This document shows positions 13,728 through 23,421 of a stretch of 64,000 nucleotides of DNA, one piece after another; the first letter of the stretch is position 1, and each line of letters starts with the position of its first letter. The notes under the pieces were generated by a model. That model had not been told where the DNA came from, did no database searches, and worked only from the letters and a program-made list of their open reading frames with translations. The DNA is taken from positions 1 to 64,000 of the forward strand of contig LVWS01000031.1 in the NCBI GenBank assembly GCA_002083365.1. The letters run 5' to 3'. The stretch is from Nitrospira sp. SG-bin1. GTDB taxonomy: Bacteria > Nitrospirota > Nitrospiria > Nitrospirales > Nitrospiraceae. A program made the position numbers and the translations under genes.

Positions 13728-15185
13728 ATGAGCTCTCCGACCTGGGACGAATTCGCCGAGCTTGCGCTGAAACGCATTGCGGCCTCAGGCGCCGAGTACG
13801 GCGATATCCGCATTCAGGACAGCCACACGGAACATATCGAAGGCGAAGATCGTCGAATCGCCACGGTTCGGGATGCCAGAGACATGGGCTTCGGCGTGCG
13901 CGTGTTGTATCACGGCGCCTGGGGGTTTGCGGCAAGCTCGATCTTGTCGCTGGAAGAAGTACCGCGGATTGCTGATCTGGCCGTCGAAATCGCCAAAGGG
14001 TCCGCATCGGTGGCCCTGGAAAAAGTACGATTGGCGCCGGAACCGGTTCATCGTGAGCGCATCGTTACGCCGTATCGCGTCGATCCCTTCAATGTGCCGT
14101 TGGAGAAAAAAACCGACTTGTTGCTGAATACGATGGAAACGTTGCACCGTCAATCCGGTATCGCACGAAGCAGCGCAAGTCTGTGGGCACGCCGGGACAG
14201 AAAATTGTTCGTGTCAACGGAAGGGTCGCACCTGGAATTTGATTTGCTGGCCGGGCAAGGGGACTGTGCCGCGACGGCGCTCCATGAAGGCCGGTTTGCC
14301 TCCCGCAGCTTTAACACGCCGCATCTTCGGAGAGGCTATGAATTAATTGAAGAGGCAGACCTTCTGCGAGAAGCAACACGCGTTGCTGCCCAGGCGATTG
14401 AAAAGGTGAAGGCCCCGGCGGTTGATGCGGGCCAGTATGACTTGGTGCTCGATCCGGAACATCTGTCGTTAACGATCCATGAGTCCTGCGGCCACCCGAG
14501 TGAATTGGACCGGGCGCTTGGGTACGAAGCCAATTATGCCGGGACCAGCTTCCTGACGCCCGAAAAACTGGGCAACTTTCGCTATGGCTCGCGGCATGTG
14601 AATTTGGTGGCCGATAACACCGAGCCGGAAACACTGGCCGCGACCGGCTTTGATGATGACGGAGTCTTGTGCCAGAAATGGGACATCGTCCGTCACGGAG
14701 TCTTCGTCGGATACTGTACGAACCGTGAAGTGGCGCCCAAGATCGGCGAATCCCGTTCGAGCGGCTCCAATCGGGCGGACGGATGGGGAAACATTCCCAT
14801 GGTACGGATTGCCAACATCGGACTTGAGCCGGGTGAGGCGACGCGCGAGCAACTCATCGCCGACGTGAAGCGCGGCATCTATATCGAGGGGCATGGATCC
14901 TACAGCATCGATCAGCGCCGCTATAATTTCCAGTTCGGCGGTGACGCGTTCTGGTTGATTCAAAACGGCAGGCGCACCCATATGCTGCGGGACGTGATTT
15001 ACCACGGTATCACGCCGGAATTCTGGAACAGTTGTGACGGTGTGGCCGACCGGTCGTCGCGCCGCCGATACGGCTTCATTACCTGCGGCAAGGGCCAGCC
15101 GGGCCAGTCCGGCTGGATGACGCACGCCGCCGCTCCCGCCAGATTTCGCCGCATTCAGGTGATCCGGGGAGAAGGAAGCTCATGA
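13728..15185 (+). CDS. tldD: TldD metalloprotease subunit
   Basis: 485 residues from ATG 13728 (GAGAG nine bases upstream; GTG 13719 is less likely). Metal-binding HESCGH (His251-Glu252…His256), the HExxxH signature of TldD, is followed by ELDRALGYEANYAGTSFL. The C-terminal glycine-rich region (IEGHGSYSIDQRRYNFQFGGD) is also typical. TldD pairs with TldE/PmbA to degrade unfolded or modified peptides in the cytoplasm. The next gene, overlapping by 4 bases, encodes that partner. Confidence 0.92.
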   Translation: MSSPTWDEFAELALKRIAASGAEYGDIRIQDSHTEHIEGEDRRIATVRDARDMGFGVRVLYHGAWGFAASSILSLEEVPRIADLAVEIAKGSASVALEKVRLAPEPVHRERIVTPYRVDPFNVPLEKKTDLLLNTMETLHRQSGIARSSASLWARRDRKLFVSTEGSHLEFDLLAGQGDCAATALHEGRFASRSFNTPHLRRGYELIEEADLLREATRVAAQAIEKVKAPAVDAGQYDLVLDPEHLSLTIHESCGHPSELDRALGYEANYAGTSFLTPEKLGNFRYGSRHVNLVADNTEPETLAATGFDDDGVLCQKWDIVRHGVFVGYCTNREVAPKIGESRSSGSNRADGWGNIPMVRIANIGLEPGEATREQLIADVKRGIYIEGHGSYSIDQRRYNFQFGGDAFWLIQNGRRTHMLRDVIYHGITPEFWNSCDGVADRSSRRRYGFITCGKGQPGQSGWMTHAAAPARFRRIQVIRGEGSS

Positions 15186-16522
15186 CCGTCCTGAGCAATA
15201 CTTGGCCGAAAATGACCAGTAGCGAGGAATTTCGCTTTTTGAGCGATCTGGTGCTGACCCGCGCCACCGCTGATCATACGATCGTGAGGCTTCGCGATCA
15301 CCATGCCGGAACGACCAGATTTGCCAACAATCAGGTGGTTCAGAATGTCGATACCAGGCGCGGGACGTTGGCGATCACGGTCGCCTTCGGAGGACGGCAT
15401 GGTACCGCCAGCACGACGGATTTCACCGCCGGGGCGATCCAGGAAACCTTGGCGCGTGCCGAGCGGATTGCTCAAGTCTCACCGGTCGATCCCGAATACC
15501 TTCCTCCCCCCCGTCCGTTTCCGTTCCCTGTCAGAGAAACCGCGAAATCGGAGACTGTGGCGGCAGGACCGGTCAAACGTCTGGAGTATGCGAATGAAGC
15601 CATCGGTCACTGCAGGATGGAGAACCTCATGGGGGCGGGCATCGTGGCGTCATCCGGGACTGCGGTCGGGATCGCGGCGAGCAATGGGTTGTTCGGCTAT
15701 GAGTTACGAGGGGACGCGCGGTTCAGTCTCACGGTCCAAGTCGGAGATGCCACCGGATGGAGCGCGGCGGCGCATCGGTCGATCGATCATTTGAAAGTTC
15801 AAGAGCGGACCTTGGCGGCCATTGCCAAAGCCAAGCGAGGTCGAGACGTGTGCGAGATGCCGGCGGGGAGGTATCCCGTGATTCTGGAGCCGGCAGCCGT
15901 GGCCGGCTTGTGGGCATGGCTGATCTGGTCGCTGGACGCCAAGTCGTACATGAAAGGGACAAGCCCCTTTGCCGGCAAGTTGGGACAGGCGATCGTCGAT
16001 GAACGATTGACGCTCCGGAACATGCCGGATCATGCCGAGCTCCTTGGCGAGGGATTCACCCATGAGGGTTTGCCCAGTACGTCGTCGGTGTGGATCGACC
16101 ACGGAATCCTCAAGCAACTGGCGTACGACCGATTCACCGCGAAGGCCGAGGGAGTGGAGAGCATCCCGACGCTGGAGGCTCCGGCCCTGTCGATCGACGG
16201 TCTCCCCGCACAGCCGATTCAGGAGCTCATCAAGGACACGGAACGCGCGATTCTGGTGACGAACTTGTGGTACATCCGCCCCGTGAATCCTCGGGATCTC
16301 ACCCTGACGGGGATGACTAGGGACGGGACGTTTCTCGTCGAAAAAGGGGAAATTCTCTCCGCGGTAAAGAATTTCCGCTTTCATGAGAGTCCGCTTCGGG
16401 CATTTCAGCACCTTAGCGGGTGGACTGCCCCGATGGAGGCGGTCAATTCGGAAACCGGGAAGATGCTGGTTCCAGCCTTGTCGTTGCCGGAGTTTCACTT
16501 TTCCAGCGTGACACGATTTTAA
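15182..16522 (+). CDS. TldE/PmbA-family partner of TldD
   Basis: 446 residues, overlapping the tldD stop (ATGA). It has the PmbA/TldE domain order without the metal-binding HExxxH: N-terminal ADHTIVRLRDHHAGTTRFANNQVVQNV, a middle domain and a C-terminal region (TNLWYIRPVNPRDLTLTGMTRDGTFLVEKGEI). It forms the inactive half of the heterodimeric peptidase. A start at the internal ATG 15212 is possible. Sequence is typical of a bacterial TldE-like branch, so the symbol is left open. Confidence 0.88.
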   Translation: MTVLSNTWPKMTSSEEFRFLSDLVLTRATADHTIVRLRDHHAGTTRFANNQVVQNVDTRRGTLAITVAFGGRHGTASTTDFTAGAIQETLARAERIAQVSPVDPEYLPPPRPFPFPVRETAKSETVAAGPVKRLEYANEAIGHCRMENLMGAGIVASSGTAVGIAASNGLFGYELRGDARFSLTVQVGDATGWSAAAHRSIDHLKVQERTLAAIAKAKRGRDVCEMPAGRYPVILEPAAVAGLWAWLIWSLDAKSYMKGTSPFAGKLGQAIVDERLTLRNMPDHAELLGEGFTHEGLPSTSSVWIDHGILKQLAYDRFTAKAEGVESIPTLEAPALSIDGLPAQPIQELIKDTERAILVTNLWYIRPVNPRDLTLTGMTRDGTFLVEKGEILSAVKNFRFHESPLRAFQHLSGWTAPMEAVNSETGKMLVPALSLPEFHFSSVTRF

Positions 16523-16655
16523 GATTGTCATCTTGTCATGAGGACTCCGAACCTCCTTCAGGGTCTCTCGGAATAAAAGGGTTGACTCTTCCATCCGTGA
16601 GGAGTAGGTACATCCTAGACAGAATAATAGATCCGAATGAACGGGATCCGCCCAG

Positions 16656-17321
16656 ATGGCCCCACGATTCAACAAAGAACCCATCAACCTGATTCATCGA
16701 ATTCCATCGCAAAAGCAGATCGATGAAGCGCGTCCGGTCAGCCCGCCCTACGGGCAGATTTTGCTCAACGCCGGAGCTCTATGCTGGCGCAAGGTTGTCG
16801 ACCTCTTTGCATACGTGACGCGATACGAGGACGAGGGTCGTCCGCCTGTTCATAAACCCCTTGCCTTGCCTGACCACACCATGGACCGCAGTACGATCCA
16901 AGGGGACCACATCCCGTCCAATAGGGCGGGAGACCGAGTCCGCGAAGAAGAGGGGCCGACGGGTGCGACGGTCACGATTCTCCAGAAACCGACCCTCGGG
17001 TCGACGCTTGTTCAATCGGAGGAAGTCGCCGAACTGCGAGCCTGTCTGGTCGGACAGCAGGATGAGATTGCCCGGCTGACTTCACACATTCAAGAGCTCA
17101 CGTCCTTGGTCACCTCTCAACAGCAGGTCCTCGTCCATCTCGGTAAAGAACTGGAAGCCGGCACGTTTGCGACGATGCCGACCGGCACGGCGGCGGCTTC
17201 CGTCAAACGGAGCCGTATCGTTCGGAAAAAGACGACGGAAAGCGAGACCGCCGATTCTCATCATGAAACTGAACGGCCGTTTCCGCACCATGAAAGCGAA
17301 AGTTCGTCCCTCAATCTGTGA
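16656..17321 (+). CDS. Hypothetical protein with coiled coil
   Basis: 221 residues. N-terminal part (PYGQILLNAGALCWRKVVDLFAYVTRYEDEG) is compact; residues about 120-165 (EEVAELRACLVGQQDEIARLTSHIQELTSLVTSQQQVL) form a short coiled coil; the tail is charged and rich in Ser, Glu, His. No signal peptide. No family recognised. G+C-rich codon use agrees with the surrounding core genes. Confidence 0.6.
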   Translation: MAPRFNKEPINLIHRIPSQKQIDEARPVSPPYGQILLNAGALCWRKVVDLFAYVTRYEDEGRPPVHKPLALPDHTMDRSTIQGDHIPSNRAGDRVREEEGPTGATVTILQKPTLGSTLVQSEEVAELRACLVGQQDEIARLTSHIQELTSLVTSQQQVLVHLGKELEAGTFATMPTGTAAASVKRSRIVRKKTTESETADSHHETERPFPHHESESSSLNL

Positions 17322-17447
17322 GCCGGTGCCTGGGTGCTGACCGAATTTTCGACCGCTTCCTAAGCGCTCCATAAAAAGTGGCGCGTCATCTTCACGAATA
17401 CCTGTTCCTCTAGCCAGGGGCGGGTCACCTCTGCTACAAGACCATCG

Positions 17448-19085
17448 ATGATTTCCTTTCGAGTCCTGTTATGGATGGTCCCGTGGCTTGGTCTGCTGGC
17501 CATTGATCCGACCGCAGCGGCTGAACGCAATGGTTCACGGGTCCCTCTCTTCGACAACCTCGGGACTCTGCATCACCCCATCACCACGAGCTCCAAGGAG
17601 GCTCAACAATACTTCGATCAAGGCTTGCGGCTGGCGTACGCCTTCAACCATGAAGAGGCGATCCTGGCCTTCGAAGAAGCCGCGCGACGTGACCCCTCCG
17701 CAGCGATGGCCTACTGGGGCGTGGCGCTCGCATCCGGTCCGAACATCAACGCCAGGATGGACAAGGCTGCCGAGCGGCGGGCCTGGGAGGCCGTACAAAA
17801 GGCGCGCGCTCATCGCGCCCAGGTGAGCGCCGCGGAACAGGCCTATATCGACGCGATCGGGAAACGGTACGCTCCCACCGCGCAGACACGCTCGGCTCTC
17901 GATAAAGCGTATGCCGACGCGATGCGCGTCGTGTGGCGGCAGTTTCCGAACGATCCGGATGCCGGTGTGTTGTTCGCGGAAGCGTTGATGGATCTGCATC
18001 CTTGGGATTTGTGGACGGCGGCCGGAAAGCCTAGACCCGGCACTGAGGAGCTCGTGGCCACGTTAGAGTCGATTCTGGCGCGCTTCCCGGATCATCCAGG
18101 AGCCTGCCATTACTATATCCATAGCGTGGAAGCCTCTCCCGCGCCGGAACGAGCCGCGCCCTGTGCCGAACGCTTGCCCAACCTGATGCCGGGTGCCGGG
18201 CACTTGGTCCATATGCCGGCCCACATCTATGTACGACTCGGTCGATATCATGAGGCGGCTGAACGGAATGCCCATGCCGCGGAAGTGGATCGTCACTATC
18301 TGGCTGGGCGGAAGCCAACCGGCGACTATGCCGACGGCTACTACACCCACAATCTGCATTTCCTCTGGGCCTCCTTGGCGATGGAGGGGCGAAAAACCGA
18401 GGCCGTGAAGGTGGCGCGGCAACTGACGGGAACGATCACCGAAGACGAAGCGCGGAAGCACAAATGGAAGGAATTCTACCTTCCCGTCCCTTTGTGGTCG
18501 ATGATCAGGTTCGGTCAATGGGACGACCTGCTGCGCGAACCGCCGCCTCCCAAGTCGCTGCGGCTGCAACAGGGGATATGGCGACTGGGACGGGGATTGG
18601 CCCTATCGGCATCGGGTCGCCTGCCCGGAGCCGAGGCTGAGCACGCGGTGTTGGCGAGCTTGGCCAATCGCTTTGGGCGCGACCGGACATCGGAAGACAA
18701 AACCGAACGAGCCCTGCTCAAGATCGCGGAACGGCTGTTGGCCGGTGAACTCACGATGAATCGGCGCCAGTACGACGAAGCCGTCAAATCGTTCACTGAT
18801 GCGCTCAAATTGGAGGACGAGTTGTCCTACACCGAACCTCCGTTCTGGCCGATTCCGATTCGGCACTACCTCGGCGCTGCTTGGCTGAGGGCCGGCCAGC
18901 CCGGTAAGGCAGAAGCCGTCTATCGGGCCGATTTGGAGAAGAACCCGAAGAACGGGTGGGCCCAGTTTGGCCTCTTGCAAAGCCTCCGCGCGCAGCGGAA
19001 AGGGCGTGACGCGGATCTCGTGGAAGAGCAGTGGAAACAAGCATGGGAACATGCGGACGTCACGCTCACGGCCTCTCGGTTTTGA
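17448..19085 (+). CDS. Secreted TPR-repeat protein
   Basis: 545 residues with a signal peptide (MISFRVLLWMVPWLGLLAIDPTAAA). Tetratricopeptide-type helices follow: QQYFDQGLRLAYAFNHEEAILAFEEAARRDPSAAMAYWGVALA near the start, and more in the C-terminal third (YDEAVKSFTDALKLEDEL, AWLRAGQPGKAEAVYRADLEKNP). Probably a periplasmic scaffold. It matches a family of 500-600 residue TPR proteins found in many Gram-negatives without known function. The SLOG gene follows after 30 bases and may be co-transcribed. Confidence 0.8.
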   Translation: MISFRVLLWMVPWLGLLAIDPTAAAERNGSRVPLFDNLGTLHHPITTSSKEAQQYFDQGLRLAYAFNHEEAILAFEEAARRDPSAAMAYWGVALASGPNINARMDKAAERRAWEAVQKARAHRAQVSAAEQAYIDAIGKRYAPTAQTRSALDKAYADAMRVVWRQFPNDPDAGVLFAEALMDLHPWDLWTAAGKPRPGTEELVATLESILARFPDHPGACHYYIHSVEASPAPERAAPCAERLPNLMPGAGHLVHMPAHIYVRLGRYHEAAERNAHAAEVDRHYLAGRKPTGDYADGYYTHNLHFLWASLAMEGRKTEAVKVARQLTGTITEDEARKHKWKEFYLPVPLWSMIRFGQWDDLLREPPPPKSLRLQQGIWRLGRGLALSASGRLPGAEAEHAVLASLANRFGRDRTSEDKTERALLKIAERLLAGELTMNRRQYDEAVKSFTDALKLEDELSYTEPPFWPIPIRHYLGAAWLRAGQPGKAEAVYRADLEKNPKNGWAQFGLLQSLRAQRKGRDADLVEEQWKQAWEHADVTLTASRF

Positions 19086-19115
19086 CGGAGAGGCAGCGGA
19101 CTGAAGGAGGGAGTG

Positions 19116-19658
19116 ATGCGACTAGTCGTTGGAGTGATGGGTCCGGCCAAAGCACCGAAGAGGGACCTCGACAATGCCAGGATTCTTGGAGAATTCATCG
19201 CCCGGCGCGGTTGGGTCGTGTTGACCGGCGGTCGAGACGTGGGCGTCATGGACGCCGCCTGCGAAGGGGCCAAACGAGTCGGCGGAAGCTTGACCATCGG
19301 GATTCTGCCCACGGCCAAGGACAAGGTGTCCCGCCATGTCGATGTGCCGATCATCACCGAAATGGGCAGCGGCCGCAACAACATCAATGTCCTGACCAGC
19401 CACGTCGTGGTGGTTTGTGGACTGAGCGGATCGGGCACGGTGTCGGAAGTCGCCTTGGCGGTGAAGGCGGGTAAACCGGTCATCCTCGTCGAGGCTTCTC
19501 CCGCGGACGTGGCCTTCTTCCGCAAGCTGGACCAGCGGTTGGTGAAAGCCGCCGGATCACCGGAGGAGGCCATTGAGCTGATCATGAAGCTCATGGATGG
19601 TCGCCAACGACGGGCGCCTCGTCCTGGACAGGATACGTACGGGTACCTCCCCGTCTGA
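19116..19658 (+). CDS. TIGR00725-type SLOG/LOG-like protein
   Basis: 180 residues from ATG 19116, with AAGGAGG directly upstream. VVLTGGRDVGVMDAACEGAKRVGG and GSGTVSEVALAVKAGKPVILV are the nucleotide-binding loops of the Rossmann-like SLOG superfamily (TIGR00725 branch, related to DprA and the LOG lysine-decarboxylase-like proteins). Substrate unknown; these bind nucleotide or NAD derivatives. Length is normal. Confidence 0.8.
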   Translation: MRLVVGVMGPAKAPKRDLDNARILGEFIARRGWVVLTGGRDVGVMDAACEGAKRVGGSLTIGILPTAKDKVSRHVDVPIITEMGSGRNNINVLTSHVVVVCGLSGSGTVSEVALAVKAGKPVILVEASPADVAFFRKLDQRLVKAAGSPEEAIELIMKLMDGRQRRAPRPGQDTYGYLPV

Positions 19659-19800
19659 AAGCCAACGCCTGCGGACACGAACACCGGCTGAGTCTCCCAC
19701 CCGCAACCTGCTGTACCGCCATCCATCTCTCATCGATTCCCGTAGTAAGATGTAAGAACTGTCGCCGTGCGACGACGATGGAGAAAAGGAGGACATCTCT

Positions 19801-20421
19801 ATGACGACGCTCCAACGTGTGAGAATCATGGCAGTCGGGCTTGCGGTCTGTTCGGCTCTCGCGGACTGGCCGTCAAGCGGAGTTCAAGGCGCGCCCGCCA
19901 CCGCGAAAGCGTACTTTGCGGGTGGTTGCTTCTGGTGCATGGAAGAGGCGTTCGAGAAGGTGGACGGAGTCGTCGCCGTGGTGTCCGGCTACATGGGCGG
20001 CACTGTCGCCAATCCGACCTACGAGGAGGTGTCGGCCGGCCGGACGGGTCACGCCGAGTCGGTCGAAGTCACCTACAATCCATCGAAAGTCACGTACCAG
20101 AAATTATTGGAGGCCTTTTGGCGCAACGTGGACCCCGTCACGCCGAACGCGCAATTCTGCGATCATGGGACTCAGTACCGCGCGGCGATCTTTTATTCAA
20201 CCGATGAAGAAAAACGGCTCGCGGAAGATTCGAAGCGGGCGATCGAAACATCCAAGCGCTTTTCCCAGCCCATCGTGACCCAGCTGGTCCCAGCATCGAC
20301 CTTCTATCCGGCTGAAGAGTCCCATCAGGACTACTATAAGAAAAACCCGCTCCGCTATAAGTATTACAAGTACGGCTGCGGCCGAGCCCAACGGTTGGAA
20401 AGCTTGTGGGGGAAGTCGTAG
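19801..20421 (+). CDS. msrA: Peptide methionine sulfoxide reductase MsrA, exported
   Basis: 206 residues from ATG 19801 behind AAAGGAGG. An N-terminal signal peptide (about 1-31) sends it to the periplasm. AGGCFWCMEEAFE contains catalytic Cys43 of GCFWC; SGYMGG, the GRTGHAESVEV block and C-terminal YGCG (resolving Cys) complete the family pattern. It repairs methionine-S-sulfoxide in oxidised proteins. Stand-alone, with no msrB beside it. Confidence 0.93.
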   Translation: MTTLQRVRIMAVGLAVCSALADWPSSGVQGAPATAKAYFAGGCFWCMEEAFEKVDGVVAVVSGYMGGTVANPTYEEVSAGRTGHAESVEVTYNPSKVTYQKLLEAFWRNVDPVTPNAQFCDHGTQYRAAIFYSTDEEKRLAEDSKRAIETSKRFSQPIVTQLVPASTFYPAEESHQDYYKKNPLRYKYYKYGCGRAQRLESLWGKS

Positions 20422-20585
20422 GAGCGGCGACCGAATGCGAAATTCTGTGGAGTGCTGACGGTGCCGGATCCGGTTTTCCAGAAAGTTCTTCTACCGCCAT
20501 CTACAACTCACAGATCAGCAGAAGGTGCTCGGTGAACAGCATCACATTGGAGACCGCTCAAGTATGTCAGCGAGGAGGACTGGTT

Positions 20586-20960
20586 CTACGGCCTGGTTTT
20601 CATGATCAGGGTTCTGAGTCGTTCTCGCTGGGCCAGGCGAATGCTGGTGAACTCCAGGCCGAACTGCGTCCCATCGATCCAGCGCACAAGGGCCTGATCG
20701 ACGCGGAGCGGCCATTTAAAATCATCAAGAAACAAAGACAATTTGAAGAGCATTCCGACCTTCACCTCAACTGATGATTCGGCTCTGCATCCATTCGTCG
20801 ATACCTCCTGTACCGTTGCTTCGCCCTCGAAATCATCCTCGCCGAAGAAAAACATCCGACAAGAGAGGCTAATCCGTCTGCCACGCCGATCTTGCGGGTT
20901 TGGATCGATCGGCCCGAATTCACCCGATGGCTTCGATGTCACGGTGATGATCCTCTTCAA
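20586..20960 (-). CDS. PilZ-domain protein
   Basis: 124 residues on the minus strand, convergent with msrA. RRGRRISLSC fits the RxxxR c-di-GMP binding motif and EVSTNGCRAES the (D/N)xSxxG-type motif with a Glu-Val in place of Asp. The rest (LRVDQALVRWIDGTQFGLEFTSI) is standard PilZ beta-barrel. Probably binds c-di-GMP and signals to motility or envelope processes. Single domain. Confidence 0.8.
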   Translation of the reverse strand: MKRIITVTSKPSGEFGPIDPNPQDRRGRRISLSCRMFFFGEDDFEGEATVQEVSTNGCRAESSVEVKVGMLFKLSLFLDDFKWPLRVDQALVRWIDGTQFGLEFTSIRLAQRERLRTLIMKTRP

Positions 20961-21146
20961 AACCAGGTTGGATCAGCCGTCTCTAGTGTACGCATCGGAA
21001 TAACCTAGGCAAGCATAATCTATATTTCACCTAGGTGGACGTTTCTATCTTGTGCTCCACACGCGAAAACTTGATCCCATCTTGACGCCGGCGTCACCCT
21101 CTGCCACAAAGGACACCGGTCAGGAACACAACGAAGGAGTAGGGCG

Positions 21147-22304
21147 ATGCGAACGGTCAGTCGGCGGATGGCGGATCTTGCCCAATCGGAAATTCGGGCG
21201 ATGACGCAGGCCTGCGCGAGTATGAAGGGTCTCAATATGGCACAGGGTGTCTGTGACACGCCCGTGCCGCCGATCGTGCTCGAAGGGGCGGAGAAAGCGA
21301 TCAGAGATGGGCAGAACGTCTATACCCGCTACGATGGCTTGCCGGAATTGCGGCAGGCGATCGCCGACAAACTCGTCCACTATAACGGGATTCGGGTCGA
21401 TCCGGAAACGGACGTAACGGTCAGTTCCGGGGCGACCGGGGCCTTTCACTGTGCCTGCGCCGCACTCCTCAATCCCGGTGACGAAGTCATCCTCTTTGAA
21501 CCGTATTATCAATACCATATCAGTGCGCTCGTGGCCGTCGAGGCTGTTCCGGTCGTGGTCCGGATGCAGCCGCCGGCATGGACCTACTCGATGGCTCGAC
21601 TGGAGGAGGTGGTCACGTCGAACACGAAGGCCATCATCGTCAATTCACCCGGCAATCCATCGGGCAAGATATTCGATCGTGGAGAACTGGAGGCCCTGGC
21701 AGAGTTTGCGTGCCGGCACGATCTGTTCGTCATGACGGATGAAATCTACGAATACTTTCTCTATGACGGGCGGCGGCACGTGAGCATGGCTTCCTTGCCG
21801 GACATGGCTGAACGGACGGTCACCATCGGAGGCTACTCGAAAACGTTCAGCGTGACGGGATGGCGGATCGGGTACAGTACGGCTACACCGGCGTGGTCCA
21901 GGGCCATCGGCGCGATGAACGATCTGCTCTACGTCTGTGCACCGGCGCCGCTTCAAATGGGCGTCGCTCGCGGGATCAGAGAACTCGGCGACGATTTTTA
22001 TCGAGGTTTGGCGCGAGACTATCAGCAGAAGCGCGACATGTTTTGCCGTGCCTTGGCTAAGGCGGGACTCACTCCTACGATCCCCCATGGAGCCTATTAT
22101 GTCTTGGCGGATGTGTCCGGGCTTCCAGGGGATAGCGGGAAAGCGCGTGCCATGCATGTGTTGGAAACAACCGGCGTGGCCGGAGTGCCGGGAGAGGCCT
22201 TTTTCTCCGCTTCAGCGGGGGGCAACTTTATCCGGTTCAGCTATGCCAAGACCGACTCCGATCTGGAGGAAGCCTGTCGGCGACTGACGCAAGCCCGCTG
22301 GTAG
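21147..22304 (+). CDS. Class I/II pyridoxal-phosphate aminotransferase
   Basis: 385 residues from ATG 21147 (GAAGGAGTAGGGCG upstream). Fold type I motifs: SSGATGAFHCACAALLNPGDEV, NSPGNPSGKIF, DEIYEYF and SYSKTFSVTGWRIGY, the last with the Schiff-base lysine. Closest in style to aspartate/kynurenine/methionine-type aminotransferases. Substrate cannot be told from sequence. No amino-acid operon around it. Confidence 0.85.
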   Translation: MRTVSRRMADLAQSEIRAMTQACASMKGLNMAQGVCDTPVPPIVLEGAEKAIRDGQNVYTRYDGLPELRQAIADKLVHYNGIRVDPETDVTVSSGATGAFHCACAALLNPGDEVILFEPYYQYHISALVAVEAVPVVVRMQPPAWTYSMARLEEVVTSNTKAIIVNSPGNPSGKIFDRGELEALAEFACRHDLFVMTDEIYEYFLYDGRRHVSMASLPDMAERTVTIGGYSKTFSVTGWRIGYSTATPAWSRAIGAMNDLLYVCAPAPLQMGVARGIRELGDDFYRGLARDYQQKRDMFCRALAKAGLTPTIPHGAYYVLADVSGLPGDSGKARAMHVLETTGVAGVPGEAFFSASAGGNFIRFSYAKTDSDLEEACRRLTQARW

Positions 22305-22522
22305 AGGTTACGCCTGTGAGCGACTGTTCTTTGTCAGAAGAAGCACCCAGCAAGCGATCTGCTCGCCCATGGATCTGTGTGGTGCGTGACGGTTGGCGGT
22401 ACGACTGCTTCGGCGCAACATTGCACCATCGGAGAAGGCTTCTCATTTCACGTGACGATGAGGATCTCTTTGACGCCTTTTATCAACACCGCTCCGGCAC
22501 CCTAATTCATCTGCCCAAGCGA

Positions 22523-23329
22523 TCACGCGAGGCTGTTGTCGATTCCGCGCGTGAGGAGTTTGAGTTGTCGCGTGATCCTGTCAGGGCATTGTGGGCTGGT
22601 GGCAATGATGCCGCTGTAACGGGGTTCACGGCGATTAAACGTCAGACGTCGTCCACGGCCATCGGAAATAGTGCCCCCTGCCTCCATGATGAGGAGGGTC
22701 CCTGCCGCCACATCCCATTCGTTTTCCGGCTCCAATGTGGCCACCGCCTCAATGCGGCCGGTAGCGGTCAGCGCGAGGACCCACGCAATAGAGCGGATGG
22801 GATGCTGGCTGGCAGACGGTTCCAGAGGGGCGAATCGGCCGATCTGTCGTTCCCAAGGATTCAGGGCGATGATCGAATGCGGACTGTTTCGCGCTGCTGG
22901 CGGGGCCACCGGTCGGTCGTTGAGTCGAAGACCTCCGCCCCGAGTCGCGGTGAATAATTCATCCGTGGACGGATTGAAAACACCGGCCACGACAGGCTGC
23001 CCCCGCTCGATAAGGGCGACCGAGATACAATACTCCGGCTCACCGGTGATGAACGCCTTTGTTCCGTCGATCGGGTCCACCAGCCAGACTCTCTCATTTC
23101 GAAGCCGGTCCGGTCCGTCCGGCGATTCCTCCGAAAGCCATCCGTCTCGTGGAAATGCGGCCATGAGGTGCGAATGGAGAACGTCATTCACGGCAAGGTC
23201 CGCCGATGTGACCGGCGAGCGGTCAGGTTTCTGCCTTGTCTCGAAACCGCTGCCAGCACACTGCAAAGCCGTCGCGCCGGCCTTCCGGATCACCTCGACG
23301 AGCAGGTTTCGTTCGTCGTTCCATGCCAT
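22523..23329 (-). CDS. cysQ: CysQ-like 3'(2'),5'-bisphosphate nucleotidase / inositol-phosphatase family
   Basis: 268 residues, minus strand. WLVDPIDGTKAFITG and NEWDVAAGTLLIMEAGG are the two metal-binding signatures of the inositol monophosphatase superfamily; SPVTSADLAVND and SEES are also family motifs. Members hydrolyse PAP from sulfate assimilation or inositol phosphates. The KAF variant after DGT favours CysQ over histidinol phosphatase, but without context the substrate is not certain. Confidence 0.8.
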   Translation of the reverse strand: MAWNDERNLLVEVIRKAGATALQCAGSGFETRQKPDRSPVTSADLAVNDVLHSHLMAAFPRDGWLSEESPDGPDRLRNERVWLVDPIDGTKAFITGEPEYCISVALIERGQPVVAGVFNPSTDELFTATRGGGLRLNDRPVAPPAARNSPHSIIALNPWERQIGRFAPLEPSASQHPIRSIAWVLALTATGRIEAVATLEPENEWDVAAGTLLIMEAGGTISDGRGRRLTFNRREPRYSGIIATSPQCPDRITRQLKLLTRGIDNSLA

Positions 23330-23421
23330 GATGAAAGAGTAACAGGCCCACAGGCAGATGAAAAGAAACGATTGCGTGCCCGCTTGACCCGGCCCAAGAA
23401 TCTGCGTACAAGCACGTCACG